From Burkholderiaceae bacterium (lineage in GTDB: Bacteria > Pseudomonadota > Gammaproteobacteria > Burkholderiales > Burkholderiaceae): DNA of 64,000 nt. Below are positions 27,305 through 36,203 of this stretch, one piece after another. Every line of letters starts with the position of its first letter. The stretch's first letter is position 1. A program made the position numbers and the translations under genes. The DNA is taken from positions 1 to 64,000 of the forward strand of contig CANJBQ010000004.1 of the NCBI GenBank assembly GCA_947472645.1, in the 5' to 3' direction. Below the pieces are notes generated by a model. The model was not told where the DNA came from, did not search any database, and saw only the letters and a program-made list of their open reading frames with translations.

Positions 27305-28791
27305 TTTTTCTTATATTCTTTCATCAGATCTTCCATCATCGTTTTGTCAGATTGATCTGAAACACTTGGGACATCTTCTGGCGGAGCTTCTAGTTGAATC
27401 GAATTCAAATCAACCGCTATTTCTTTATCTAAGAAAATGGTAACGGTTTCAGGGACAAAAATCACAACAACCACTAATATCAATTGTAAAAATACCCATG
27501 GTATCGCTCCCATATAAATATCTTTGGACTCTATCTTACGTGGCAGCGCTCCATTTTTGAATAAGGTATCCGATATACCTCGTAAATAAAAAAGTGCAAA
27601 CCCAAATGGTGGATGCATAAAGCTACTTTGCATATTCACACAGAGTAAAACTCCAAACCAGATTAAATTAATATCTAACTTTGCAGCAACAGGGCCGAGC
27701 AGGGGCAAAATAATAAAAGCGATTTCAAAAAAATCCAGGAAAAATGCCAAGAAAAAGATAAAAATGTTAACCACAATTAAAAACCCAACCTGCCCACCAG
27801 GCAAGCCTGTTAACATTTCTTCAATCCACTTTGCGCCATCGACCCCTTGGAATACAAGCGAGAAAAAGCGTGAGCCAATTAATATGAAAACCACCATGGC
27901 AGTTATGCGCATGGTATTTGTAAGGCCATCACTGATCACCGCAAAACTTAGTCGACGATCAATCGCTGCCAATAAAAATGCGCCGACAGCTCCCATCGCC
28001 CCAGCTTCTGTAGGAGTTGCTATCGCATGACTCATTCCAGGTAAGCCACCCATACTGCCCAACACCGCAATAATGAGAACGGCTGAAGGAATAATACCGC
28101 GTAAGCATTTCTTCCAGAGTTGCCAACCATTTAAGGTTCTGGATTCTTTTGGAATCCCTGGCAAAGCGTTTGGTTGAAATTTTGTCAAGGCAAAGGTGTA
28201 TACAAGGAATAACAGTACCTGCAAGATTGATGGGCCCCAAGCGCCTTTATACATATCACCAACCGATTTACCTAACTGGTCAGCCATCACCACTAGCACT
28301 AACGAAGGGGGGACCAATTGTGTAATGGTTCCTGATGCCGCCAAAACCCCAGTCGCATAGCGGACGTTATAACCATAACGCATCATCACAGGTAGTGAAA
28401 TCATGGCCATTGCAATCACCTGGCCTGCGACTGTCCCAGTAATCGCTCCAAGGATAAATCCTACAATAATGACGGAATATCCTAAACCGCCCTTCACTGT
28501 TCCAAATAGCTGCCCCATGGAATCCAGCATATCTTCTGCTAATCCACAGCGCTCTAGGATGGTCCCCATTAATGTGAAGAAGGGTATGGCCAAAAGTAGA
28601 TCATTCGATAAAATGCCAAAGACATTCAGAGGAAGTCCTGACAAAAAGCTCGCAGGAAACCAGCCCATTTGGATGGCAAATAACCCACTTATTAAGCCCA
28701 AAGCTGATAGTGAAAATGCCACTGGAAATCCTATCAGCATAATCAATATGAGCCCAACAAACATTAAGGGCGCAAAGTTTTCCATATTCAT
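27301..28791 (-). CDS. dctM: TRAP transporter large permease (DctM/TakM-like)
   Basis: 496 residues with about 12-14 transmembrane helices; the sodium-driven subunit of a TRAP carrier. The N-terminus VGLILIMLIGFPVAFSLSALG and the loops LLLAIPFFTLMGTILERCGLAEDMLD and MQSSFMHPPFGFALFYLRG are typical of DctM. The C-terminal 35 residues are hydrophilic and acidic (APPEDVPSVSDQ). ATGA overlap with dctQ indicates coupled translation. Confidence 0.93.
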   Translation of the reverse strand: MNMENFAPLMFVGLILIMLIGFPVAFSLSALGLISGLFAIQMGWFPASFLSGLPLNVFGILSNDLLLAIPFFTLMGTILERCGLAEDMLDSMGQLFGTVKGGLGYSVIIVGFILGAITGTVAGQVIAMAMISLPVMMRYGYNVRYATGVLAASGTITQLVPPSLVLVVMADQLGKSVGDMYKGAWGPSILQVLLFLVYTFALTKFQPNALPGIPKESRTLNGWQLWKKCLRGIIPSAVLIIAVLGSMGGLPGMSHAIATPTEAGAMGAVGAFLLAAIDRRLSFAVISDGLTNTMRITAMVVFILIGSRFFSLVFQGVDGAKWIEEMLTGLPGGQVGFLIVVNIFIFFLAFFLDFFEIAFIILPLLGPVAAKLDINLIWFGVLLCVNMQSSFMHPPFGFALFYLRGISDTLFKNGALPRKIESKDIYMGAIPWVFLQLILVVVVIFVPETVTIFLDKEIAVDLNSIQLEAPPEDVPSVSDQSDKTMMEDLMKEYKKN

Positions 28792-29327
28792 TGCAAAGGT
28801 CTCTCGTAATGAATATTCATCTCATAGAGATTGTTTAACCAAGCGATACGCTTAATTAACTCTGATATACCTTGCAAGATCAGCAATGCAAAACCTAGTG
28901 GCAACATGAGCATTGCTGGCCAACGAATAAGACCCCCAGCACTATTGGACATCTCATGCGATAGAAACATTTTTAAAAAAAGTGGGAATGATAGATAAAA
29001 CATAACAGAGATTACGGGTAATAAGAAAAAGATAAGTCCAAAGATATCTACCTTTACTTTTGCGCGACTACTGAGTCCGCCATAAATTAAATCGACACGT
29101 ACATGCTCATTAGTTCTTAATACCTGCGCCGCACCCAACATGACACAAGCTGCAAACATATACCACTGAATCTCTAACCAGGCATTCGAGCTATAGTCAA
29201 ACAGATAGCGGATCACGGCATTTGAAGCGCTGATAAAACATGATAAAAATACCGCCCATTTGGCGAACACGCCAAAAAAGTCGGTAACGTAATCTATGAG
29301 GCGAGTAAAAAAAAGTAGCCTTTGCAT
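28788..29327 (-). CDS. dctQ: TRAP transporter small permease (DctQ/TakQ-like)
   Basis: 179 residues with four transmembrane segments. The DctQ signature is visible as NAVIRYLF, WLEIQWYMFAACVMLGAAQVLRTNEHVRVD. It forms the membrane complex with DctM and takes substrate from the TakP-like binding protein encoded about 0.5 kb past dctM on the other strand. First gene of dctQ-dctM-PH-like protein. Confidence 0.93.
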   Translation of the reverse strand: MQRLLFFTRLIDYVTDFFGVFAKWAVFLSCFISASNAVIRYLFDYSSNAWLEIQWYMFAACVMLGAAQVLRTNEHVRVDLIYGGLSSRAKVKVDIFGLIFFLLPVISVMFYLSFPLFLKMFLSHEMSNSAGGLIRWPAMLMLPLGFALLILQGISELIKRIAWLNNLYEMNIHYERPLQ

Positions 29328-29444
29328 ATGTCTTTATTTTTAATATTTTGATTATTTTAACAGTACGAATGTCGAAAACTGCTTTATTTACAACCATTTG
29401 CTTGTCTTGCGATTGATTTAAAAAACTTCAACTTTGTAATGGGA

Positions 29445-29966
29445 CTAAAGCACACCCTCATGCTGTAACAACCACGTCTTTATATTTCGGTGATAACCTT
29501 CCTCATCTTGGCGGGCGAATCCTCCAATGCCAGTTGCTGAAATAACACGATGACAAGGCACAATGAGCGGAAATGGATTGGCTCCACAAGCCCCACCAAT
29601 AGCCCGCGGGCCACTTTTAATTTTTACCGCTAACTCTCCATAGGTCATCGCTTTACCTAAAGGTATACCGCTAATGTTTTGCCAGACTTTTTGTTGAAAC
29701 ATCGTACCCTGCGGAATCATCGGTAAATCAAATTGAAGATCTGGTCTTTTGAAGTAGGCCCTGATCTGCTCAATAGCCTGCTTAGCAAGAGCATTTTTCG
29801 GAGGTAGTAAGGCTGTATCTTTCGCTACGTAAAATATTTCTTTTAGCATCAAACTATCTTCAAACGAAGCAGTTTTAATCCCCAGTTTTCCAAATGGCGC
29901 TTTGATCACCGCAGCCCAATCTTGATCCTGGTCATTTCCTGTAAGGAGTAAGTGTGTTTTTTTCAT
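29445..29966 (-). CDS. ogt: Methylated-DNA-protein-cysteine methyltransferase (Ogt/MGMT)
   Basis: Repairs O6-alkylguanine by suicidal transfer to its own cysteine. The active site IVPCHRVI is present, preceded by GACGANP and followed by GIGGFA; the helix-turn-helix region is GKAMTYGELAVKIKSGPRAIG. 173 residues, standard for Ogt. A single gene, diverging from the hydrolase gene. Confidence 0.95.
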   Translation of the reverse strand: MKKTHLLLTGNDQDQDWAAVIKAPFGKLGIKTASFEDSLMLKEIFYVAKDTALLPPKNALAKQAIEQIRAYFKRPDLQFDLPMIPQGTMFQQKVWQNISGIPLGKAMTYGELAVKIKSGPRAIGGACGANPFPLIVPCHRVISATGIGGFARQDEEGYHRNIKTWLLQHEGVL

Positions 29967-30014
29967 GTGAATAAGTTACACTAATTCACATCAAAATGCA
30001 CAGGAGAATTTCTT

Positions 30015-30698
30015 ATGGGACAAGCTTTAAAACTCACTTCATCCGATGGTTATCAATTTGAAGCCTATGAAACAACCCCAACTTCCAATCGAATCGGTGG
30101 AATTGTTTTGGTTCAGGAAATATTTGGAGTAAATACTCACATTCAAGCAATGGCAGATTTATACGCATCTCTTGGCTATCAAGTCGTCGCTGTTCCTACC
30201 ATGGATAGGGTCCAAAAGAATGTGAATCTTGGCTACACTCCTGAAGATATGCAGGCAGGTTCCGCATTAAAAGCTGCCGTGGAAAATCTACCCGGCCATC
30301 CCGTCATGCTCGACCTCCAAGCAGCCATTGATCATCTTCAAAAAAATGGCAAGGTCGGAATATTTGGCTTTTGCTATGGCGGTCTTCTAACCTGGCGTAG
30401 TGCTTGCCAATTAAAAGGCTTATCTGCAGCAGTACCTTACTACGGTGGTGGTGTTCAGAATGAGTCGAATTTAGTACCCAACTGTCCCGTCATGGCTCAC
30501 TTTGCTCAAGAGGATGCCTACATCCCACTAGATAGTGTCGAAGCTTTCCAGAAATCACGGCCGGAAGTACAAGTTTTTGTTTATCCAGGTCACCACGGCT
30601 TTAACTGCGACCATCGTGGCTCTTATTTTGGACAATCCGCACAAATTGCTCGCGAAAGAACATTGGCGTTTTTTGCGAAACATTTATCAGGCTCATGA
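30015..30698 (+). CDS. Dienelactone hydrolase family protein
   Basis: 227-residue alpha/beta hydrolase. Catalytic Cys is in GFCYGG (about residue 120), Asp in AQEDAYIP and His in GHHGFNC, the Cys-Asp-His triad of dienelactone hydrolases. The beginning VLVQEIFGVNTHI matches too. Known members open dienelactones in chloro-aromatic degradation, but most genomic copies have unknown substrates, and no aromatic pathway is nearby. AGGAG precedes the ATG. Confidence 0.9.
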   Translation: MGQALKLTSSDGYQFEAYETTPTSNRIGGIVLVQEIFGVNTHIQAMADLYASLGYQVVAVPTMDRVQKNVNLGYTPEDMQAGSALKAAVENLPGHPVMLDLQAAIDHLQKNGKVGIFGFCYGGLLTWRSACQLKGLSAAVPYYGGGVQNESNLVPNCPVMAHFAQEDAYIPLDSVEAFQKSRPEVQVFVYPGHHGFNCDHRGSYFGQSAQIARERTLAFFAKHLSGS

Positions 30699-30797
30699 TT
30701 GTTAAGGTTGCTCAATAACCCTATCTCATTTAGGTCACCTAAGAAACGATGAGTTTGTTATAGTTTGTAATCATTAACTCAATAAGACCTCTGATTT

Positions 30798-32078
30798 ATG
30801 GACTCTTTACTGGATAATTGGCCATGGTGGGCTCAAGTGGCAATGGTCATCCTGTTATTGGCGACATCAGCTTTTTTTTCCATTACTGAAACAAGTATGA
30901 TGGCGGCAAATCGTCACCGCCTGAAGCACCAAGCAGCTGAAGGCCATCAAGGGGCAAAACTAGCCACAGGGCTGCTTAATCGAACCGAGGAGTTACTGTC
31001 CGTTATTCTAATTGGTAATAATGTGATCAACACCTTCGTGCCTATCTTAATTGCTGGGATTGCTCTGCATGCTTTTGGTAATAGCGGCTCCGTCCTGTCT
31101 CTCACGACAGCCTGTGTTGCTTTTTTGATTATTATTTTTTGTGAGATAACTCCCAAGGTCATCGGAGCAGCATTTCCTGACCGAATCGCGTCAAATGTGA
31201 GTTGGGTCATTCGACCTTTAGTATGGCTGATGACGCCACTCGTGATGTTTGTGAATATCTTTGTCTCTGGTCTTCTAAAACTGATGCGGCTGGATACAAA
31301 AAACTCCACAAATAGTCGCTTAAGCCCTGAAGAATTACGAAGTTTAGTATTAGAGACTAGTCACTTTATACCCTCCCAACATCGCAATATTCTGATTAAC
31401 TTATTTAATTTAGAAAATATCACGGTCAATGATGTGATGACGCCAAGGTCGCAAATGGAAACATTGGATCTCTCACGCCCCATCGAAGAAGTCTTACATC
31501 AAATGGAAACCTGCTACCATCACCACCTCCCAACGACGGATCAAGATCCTGATCGTGTGATTGGTATCTTGTCTGTTAGAAAAGCAGTTTCGCTTTTAGG
31601 TGATAAAGATATTGAACACGAGCAATTAAAAGTGCTCTTAAATGAGCCTTACTTTATTCCTAGCGGGACGCAAGTACTGCAACAAATTCGCTTTTTTCAG
31701 GAACAACAACAACGCATTGGACTTGTTGTTGATGAGTATGGGATTGTTCTTGGGTTGGTAACCATTGAAGATATTGTTGAGGAGCTCATTGGCGAGTTCA
31801 CAACCTCCCTGCCGAGTTTGGCTAACAGAAATAAATGGCTTCCTGATAATTCGTATATTGCTGCTGGTACAGCTAACTTACGTGATCTAAACCGTTTACT
31901 CGGTCTAGAACTCCCTCTTGATGGGCCAAGAACGCTCAATGGACTGCTTATCGATATTTTGGAAGAAATTCCAGATAACGATATCAGCATCAAAGTTGCT
32001 GGCTGTGTCATGGAAATTATTCAGTTTGACCAACAATCAATTAAAACGGTCAGAATTCGCCGACCTACCCTTTTATAA
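30798..32078 (+). CDS. CNNM/CorB-type (HlyC/CorC family) membrane transporter with CBS domains
   Basis: 426 residues: a DUF21/CNNM membrane domain with about four helices (1-190; FFSITETSMMAANRHRL, ILIGNNVINT, EITPKVIGA), a CBS pair (about 210-330; VNDVMTPRSQM, EYGIVLGLVTIEDIVEELIGE) and a C-terminal CorC_HlyC domain (about 345-426). Homologues (CorB/YfjD) act in magnesium transport or resistance. It runs 4 bases before coaE, so the two are likely co-transcribed. Confidence 0.9.
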   Translation: MDSLLDNWPWWAQVAMVILLLATSAFFSITETSMMAANRHRLKHQAAEGHQGAKLATGLLNRTEELLSVILIGNNVINTFVPILIAGIALHAFGNSGSVLSLTTACVAFLIIIFCEITPKVIGAAFPDRIASNVSWVIRPLVWLMTPLVMFVNIFVSGLLKLMRLDTKNSTNSRLSPEELRSLVLETSHFIPSQHRNILINLFNLENITVNDVMTPRSQMETLDLSRPIEEVLHQMETCYHHHLPTTDQDPDRVIGILSVRKAVSLLGDKDIEHEQLKVLLNEPYFIPSGTQVLQQIRFFQEQQQRIGLVVDEYGIVLGLVTIEDIVEELIGEFTTSLPSLANRNKWLPDNSYIAAGTANLRDLNRLLGLELPLDGPRTLNGLLIDILEEIPDNDISIKVAGCVMEIIQFDQQSIKTVRIRRPTLL

Positions 32079-32082
32079 ATAG

Positions 32083-32712
32083 ATGAACACATTGACAAAA
32101 TCCATCCCTCAAATTGCTTTAACCGGGGGTATTGGCAGCGGGAAAAGTGCAGCCGCTATGGAATTTGAAAATTTAGGGATACCTATCATAGATAGTGATG
32201 CATTAGCCCATGCAGTTACATCTCCTGGGGGAGCAGGAATCGCTCCAATTAAAATTGAGTTTGGTGACGAATTTATCACCTCAAGTGGAGCACTAGATCG
32301 CCCTAAAATGCGCGAGCATGTCTTTAATTACCCCGCCGCTCTTGCAAAACTTGAAGCAATAACCCACCCACTGATCCGCCAAGCTAGTGACTTGGAGGCG
32401 CGTAAAGCGCTTGAAAAGAATCCCCCTTACATTATTTTTATGATTCCATTGTTATTCGAGTCTTCAGGATGGCAGGAGCGCTTTGCAAAAATTGTGGTGG
32501 TAGATTGTTCGGTGGATACTCAAATTGCTAGGGTGATTAAACGCAATCACTTGCAGCAAGAACTAATTGAAAAAATCATTGCGACTCAGGCTCCCAGAGC
32601 AATGCGTTTGCAGTACGCAGATTATGTCTTGCAAAATGAGGGCCCAATGGAGGATCTTCATTCACAAGTTCAAGAAGTCCATCAACACATTTTAAATCTA
32701 CCGAAGAAGTAA
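32083..32712 (+). CDS. coaE: Dephospho-CoA kinase
   Basis: Last step of CoA synthesis: phosphorylates the 3'-OH of dephospho-CoA. P-loop ALTGGIGSGKSAAA (about residues 13-26), then IIDSDALAH, and the lid/substrate region ITHPLIR and IPLLFESSGW. 209 residues is normal. In many beta-proteobacteria pilD precedes it; here a CorB-like gene does. Confidence 0.97.
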   Translation: MNTLTKSIPQIALTGGIGSGKSAAAMEFENLGIPIIDSDALAHAVTSPGGAGIAPIKIEFGDEFITSSGALDRPKMREHVFNYPAALAKLEAITHPLIRQASDLEARKALEKNPPYIIFMIPLLFESSGWQERFAKIVVVDCSVDTQIARVIKRNHLQQELIEKIIATQAPRAMRLQYADYVLQNEGPMEDLHSQVQEVHQHILNLPKK

Positions 32713-32811
32713 CCTAGGGTTTATATGGACTCGGTCATTCCTTTAAAATAAATTTCCTCATTCATGGAATTTAAACTTAGAATACTGTTATTGAAAGAAT
32801 AAATATTAAAA

Positions 32812-33564
32812 GTGCTCATTTACGAATATCCGTTTAACGAAACCGTTCGCAGTCTTCTGCGCTTGGAATATCTATTCAATCGTCTTGAGGTTTATCTGAA
32901 CTCTGATGATCCTGATCATCATTTAACGGCTATCAGCCTGATATTCGATATTGGTGAGGTCACCTCTAGGGCTGACTTAAAATCCAGCCTCTTAAAAGAA
33001 TTAGAGCGTCAACGTGCCTTATTAAGCTCATTTCGCTCAGAAGCCGCCGTAAATGCAGAGGCTTTGGAATCTACGATCTCAGAAATTGAAAGTTGCCTTG
33101 CGACCCTGAATCAACTGATTGGTAAACCCAATACCATCCTGAATGACAGCGAATGGCTGAGTATGATTCGGACCAGACTGAGCGTTCCAGGCGGTACTAG
33201 TCCTATTGATTTGCCAAGTTTTTATAGTTGGCAACATCGCCCCGCTCAAGAACGAAGAGCGCAACTGCTGACCTATACACCGTCTTTTGCAGATTGGAAG
33301 TCAACCTGCAATCTTTACTTAAAGTTATTACGTCAATCAGCCGACTTTTATGAGGTGAGCTCAGAAAATGGCTCTTTTCAGCAAATGTTATCTGGAAAGA
33401 CTTACCAATTAGTTCGTGTGCGACTTGCAGAGAGCGATCTAATTCCAGAAATTAGTGCCAATAAACACATGCTATGGATTCGTTTTTTACAAAGCTCAGG
33501 GCACGCCAAACCACAGGCTGTGACTACGAATATTTCATTTTCACTGACGCTGTGTAACCTTTAA
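32812..33564 (+). CDS. zapD: Cell division protein ZapD
   Basis: Binds the FtsZ C-terminus and bundles FtsZ filaments at the Z-ring. 250 residues, mostly helical, beginning MLIYEYPFNETVRSLLRLE, the typical family N-terminus, which fixes the GTG at 32812 as the start. A gap of about 100 bases separates it from coaE. Its TAA stop overlaps the mutT stop (TTAA). Confidence 0.95.
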   Translation: MLIYEYPFNETVRSLLRLEYLFNRLEVYLNSDDPDHHLTAISLIFDIGEVTSRADLKSSLLKELERQRALLSSFRSEAAVNAEALESTISEIESCLATLNQLIGKPNTILNDSEWLSMIRTRLSVPGGTSPIDLPSFYSWQHRPAQERRAQLLTYTPSFADWKSTCNLYLKLLRQSADFYEVSSENGSFQQMLSGKTYQLVRVRLAESDLIPEISANKHMLWIRFLQSSGHAKPQAVTTNISFSLTLCNL

Positions 33565-33992
33565 TTCAGTAATTTTTTCTGACGCATCATCTCAATAATG
33601 ATGATCGTTGCAGGCAATAAAGGCTCAGGCTTGATATGCCCATCTAAAGTCAGTGACTGCCAAAACAGTTCCTGCCCTTCTAGGCCTTTGGCAACCCCAT
33701 CCCATGACTTCACTACAGATAGATGTAACCTCACATATGCATGGGGATAATCATGCTCTATAACGTCCCAGGCTAGACTTTCATGAATCTGTATATCTAA
33801 CTCTTCCTTAAGCTCTCTCGCTAAAGCTTGGTGGACCGTTTCACCTGTCTCTATCTTGCCACCAGGAAACTCCCAGTAACCCGCGTAGGGCTTTCCTTCA
33901 GGTCTTTTTGCAAGTAAAAACTGTCCTTGATGAAGAATAATGCCTACCGCAACTTCGGTAATGGGTCGCTGTTGCGGATGATTGCTACTCAC
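33561..33992 (-). CDS. mutT: MutT-like Nudix hydrolase (8-oxo-dGTP diphosphatase)
   Basis: 143 residues with the Nudix box GGKIETGETVHQALARELKEEL (about 43-65), preceded by GYWEFPGG. Expected to clear oxidised nucleotides. The start is GTG at 33992, directly after the stop of the DUF815 ATPase gene. In many related genomes yacG lies between zapD and mutT; here there is no room for it. Confidence 0.92.
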   Translation of the reverse strand: MSSNHPQQRPITEVAVGIILHQGQFLLAKRPEGKPYAGYWEFPGGKIETGETVHQALARELKEELDIQIHESLAWDVIEHDYPHAYVRLHLSVVKSWDGVAKGLEGQELFWQSLTLDGHIKPEPLLPATIIIIEMMRQKKLLN

Positions 33993-34847
33993 TTAATGCG
34001 AGCCTGCATAATGCCTTGCAAACTGCCAAGCTACTCGACCTGATCGAGAGCCTCTTTCTAATGCCCAAATTAAGGCCTCAGGTTTGGCCACCTCGATCGC
34101 CTCCTTCGCGACTCCAAAATGCTCTAACCAATGAGCCACAATGCCTAAATACTCATCTTGTTTTGGTGGATAAAAGGAAACCCACAAACCAAAACGCTCA
34201 GATAAGGAAATTTTCTCCTCAACCACTTCACCAGGGTGAATCTCGCCATCAGTCATGTGCCGATAGGACTCATTATCCGTCATGTACTCAGGCAATAAAT
34301 GGCGTCGATTGGATGTTGCATAAATAAGGACATTGTCGACTTGGGCAGATAAAGAACCATCTAAGGCAGACTTCAAAGCCTTATATCCAGCCTCGCCTTC
34401 TTCGAAAGATAAGTCATCGCAAAACACGATAAATCGCTCTGGTCGGGTAGCTAATAGCTCCGTCAGGTCCTGTAAGTCAGATAAATGTTCTTTATCAACT
34501 TCAACTAAACGTAAGCCGTCTTTTGCATAATGATTTAAGCAAGCTTTAATTAATGATGATTTACCAGTGCCACGAGCGCCTGTTAATAAAACATTATTTG
34601 CCGGCTTTTTCGCAACAAAATGGGCCGTATTACTCATAATCGACTCTTTTTGCCGCTCGATCGACTGCAAGTCATCAAATGAGATATCAGATAAGTGTTT
34701 GATCGGCTTTAAAAAACCAACGCTTCCTAATATGCTTTGGCGATGTTGCCATTTAAATGCCTTGGCACTACGCCAATCTTCTTGCGTTAAAGGCTTTGGA
34801 AAAAATGCTTCCAAGTGACCTAATAATCTTTCCAAATTGTCAGACAT
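33993..34847 (-). CDS. DUF815 family AAA-type ATPase
   Basis: 284 residues. Walker A GARGTGKSSL (about 90-99), Walker B FIVFCDDLSF, sensor-like IYATSNRRHLLP, and arginine-rich C-terminus RGSRSGRVAWQFARH. DUF815 proteins are widespread, and their cellular role is not established. Located between argJ and mutT as in other Burkholderiaceae; probably co-transcribed with argJ (31-base gap). Confidence 0.88.
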   Translation of the reverse strand: MSDNLERLLGHLEAFFPKPLTQEDWRSAKAFKWQHRQSILGSVGFLKPIKHLSDISFDDLQSIERQKESIMSNTAHFVAKKPANNVLLTGARGTGKSSLIKACLNHYAKDGLRLVEVDKEHLSDLQDLTELLATRPERFIVFCDDLSFEEGEAGYKALKSALDGSLSAQVDNVLIYATSNRRHLLPEYMTDNESYRHMTDGEIHPGEVVEEKISLSERFGLWVSFYPPKQDEYLGIVAHWLEHFGVAKEAIEVAKPEALIWALERGSRSGRVAWQFARHYAGSH

Positions 34848-34878
34848 AAATTTTTAAGGTTGGTGCCCTACCAATTCA

Positions 34879-36105
34879 TTAAGAACGGTAGTCAGCGTTA
34901 ATCGAAACATACTCTTGTGAAAAATCACATGTCCACATTGTACGTTCAATTACTCCCCTTCCCAATTCTACGGTGATCAATATCTCCGCTTCTTTCATCA
35001 CCCTTTGCCCATCTGCCTCCAGATAGTCAGGATTTCTGCCACCGTTTTTTGCAACCCAAACATCCCCAAGATATAACTGCACATGGCTAACGTCTAAATC
35101 GACGATACCCGCATAGCCAATCGCTGCCAAAATACGGCCTAAATTAGGGTCGCTTGCAAAGAATGCCGTTTTTACGAGTGGTGAATGAGAAATCGCCTCC
35201 CCCACTAAACGACACTCTGCTAATGTTTTTCCACCCTTAACATGGACCGTCATGAATTTAGTTGCACCTTCACCATCTCTCACAATTTGTTGCGCTAAAT
35301 TTTGAGCAGTTTCTAGCAACATCGCCTTGAACTCGGCATAGGATTTCGATTGGGTATTTCCAATATGAAGCCCACTTTTGCCGGTAGCCATGACGATAAA
35401 TGAGTCATTCGTCGATGTGTCGCCATCAATAGTGATGGCATTAAACGACAAATCTGCAACCTCTTTTGTCAGCTCTTGTAGCAACGCTGGAGAAATCTGC
35501 ACATCAGTACCGATATAACCCAACATCGTCGCCATATTCGGATGAATCATTCCAGCGCCTTTACTCATGCCAGTCATTGAGATGAGCGTGCCATCAATGC
35601 TTTTTTGAATGGAGTAAGCCTTCGGTAAGGTGTCAGTCGTCATGATGGCCTGGGCGGCATCAAACCAACCAGCATCGACCAAATTACTCTTCGCCTGTGG
35701 TAAAGCAGGCAGTATTTTTTCTATGGGTAATGGCTCTAAAATAACCCCCGTAGAAAAGGGTAAAATTTGCTCAGATTGCCACCCCATCATTTGGGCTACT
35801 TCTTGGCAGGTTTTTCGAGCATCTTGAAGCCCTGTCTCGCCTGTCCCAGCATTCGCATTTCCGGTATTGATAATCAATGCACGGATTGAAGCGTTGGAAG
35901 CCAAATGCTCTTTACAGACTTGAACGGGAGCGGCACAAAATCGATTTAATGTAAAAACACCAGCTACTGAAGTATTTTCAGATAAGGTGATGAGTAATAC
36001 ATCTTTACGTCCAGGTTTTTTAATTCCAGCCTGTGCATAGCCTAGCTGGATACCTGGAACCGCGTTTAAAGAGGAGGCTTGCAAAGGAAGAAGATTAACA
36101 GGCAT
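34879..36105 (-). CDS. argJ: Bifunctional ornithine acetyltransferase / N-acetylglutamate synthase
   Basis: Transfers acetyl from N-acetylornithine to glutamate in cyclic arginine synthesis. The self-cleavage site with nucleophilic Thr is visible in [14 protein letters not shown] (about residue 190), separating the alpha and beta chains of this 408-residue precursor; [11 protein letters not shown] and [15 protein letters not shown] follow. Whether it also makes N-acetylglutamate from acetyl-CoA cannot be told from the sequence. Confidence 0.97.
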   Translation of the reverse strand: MPVNLLPLQASSLNAVPGIQLGYAQAGIKKPGRKDVLLITLSENTSVAGVFTLNRFCAAPVQVCKEHLASNASIRALIINTGNANAGTGETGLQDARKTCQEVAQMMGWQSEQILPFSTGVILEPLPIEKILPALPQAKSNLVDAGWFDAAQAIMTTDTLPKAYSIQKSIDGTLISMTGMSKGAGMIHPNMATMLGYIGTDVQISPALLQELTKEVADLSFNAITIDGDTSTNDSFIVMATGKSGLHIGNTQSKSYAEFKAMLLETAQNLAQQIVRDGEGATKFMTVHVKGGKTLAECRLVGEAISHSPLVKTAFFASDPNLGRILAAIGYAGIVDLDVSHVQLYLGDVWVAKNGGRNPDYLEADGQRVMKEAEILITVELGRGVIERTMWTCDFSQEYVSINADYRS

Positions 36106-36203
36106 AGGAGTAAATGATCAGAATAAAAAAAGCTTCCATAAAAATGAATTCATTATAAGATGACCTTCATGAATTAACGATGACCATCCGATGGATTAAC
36201 TTC

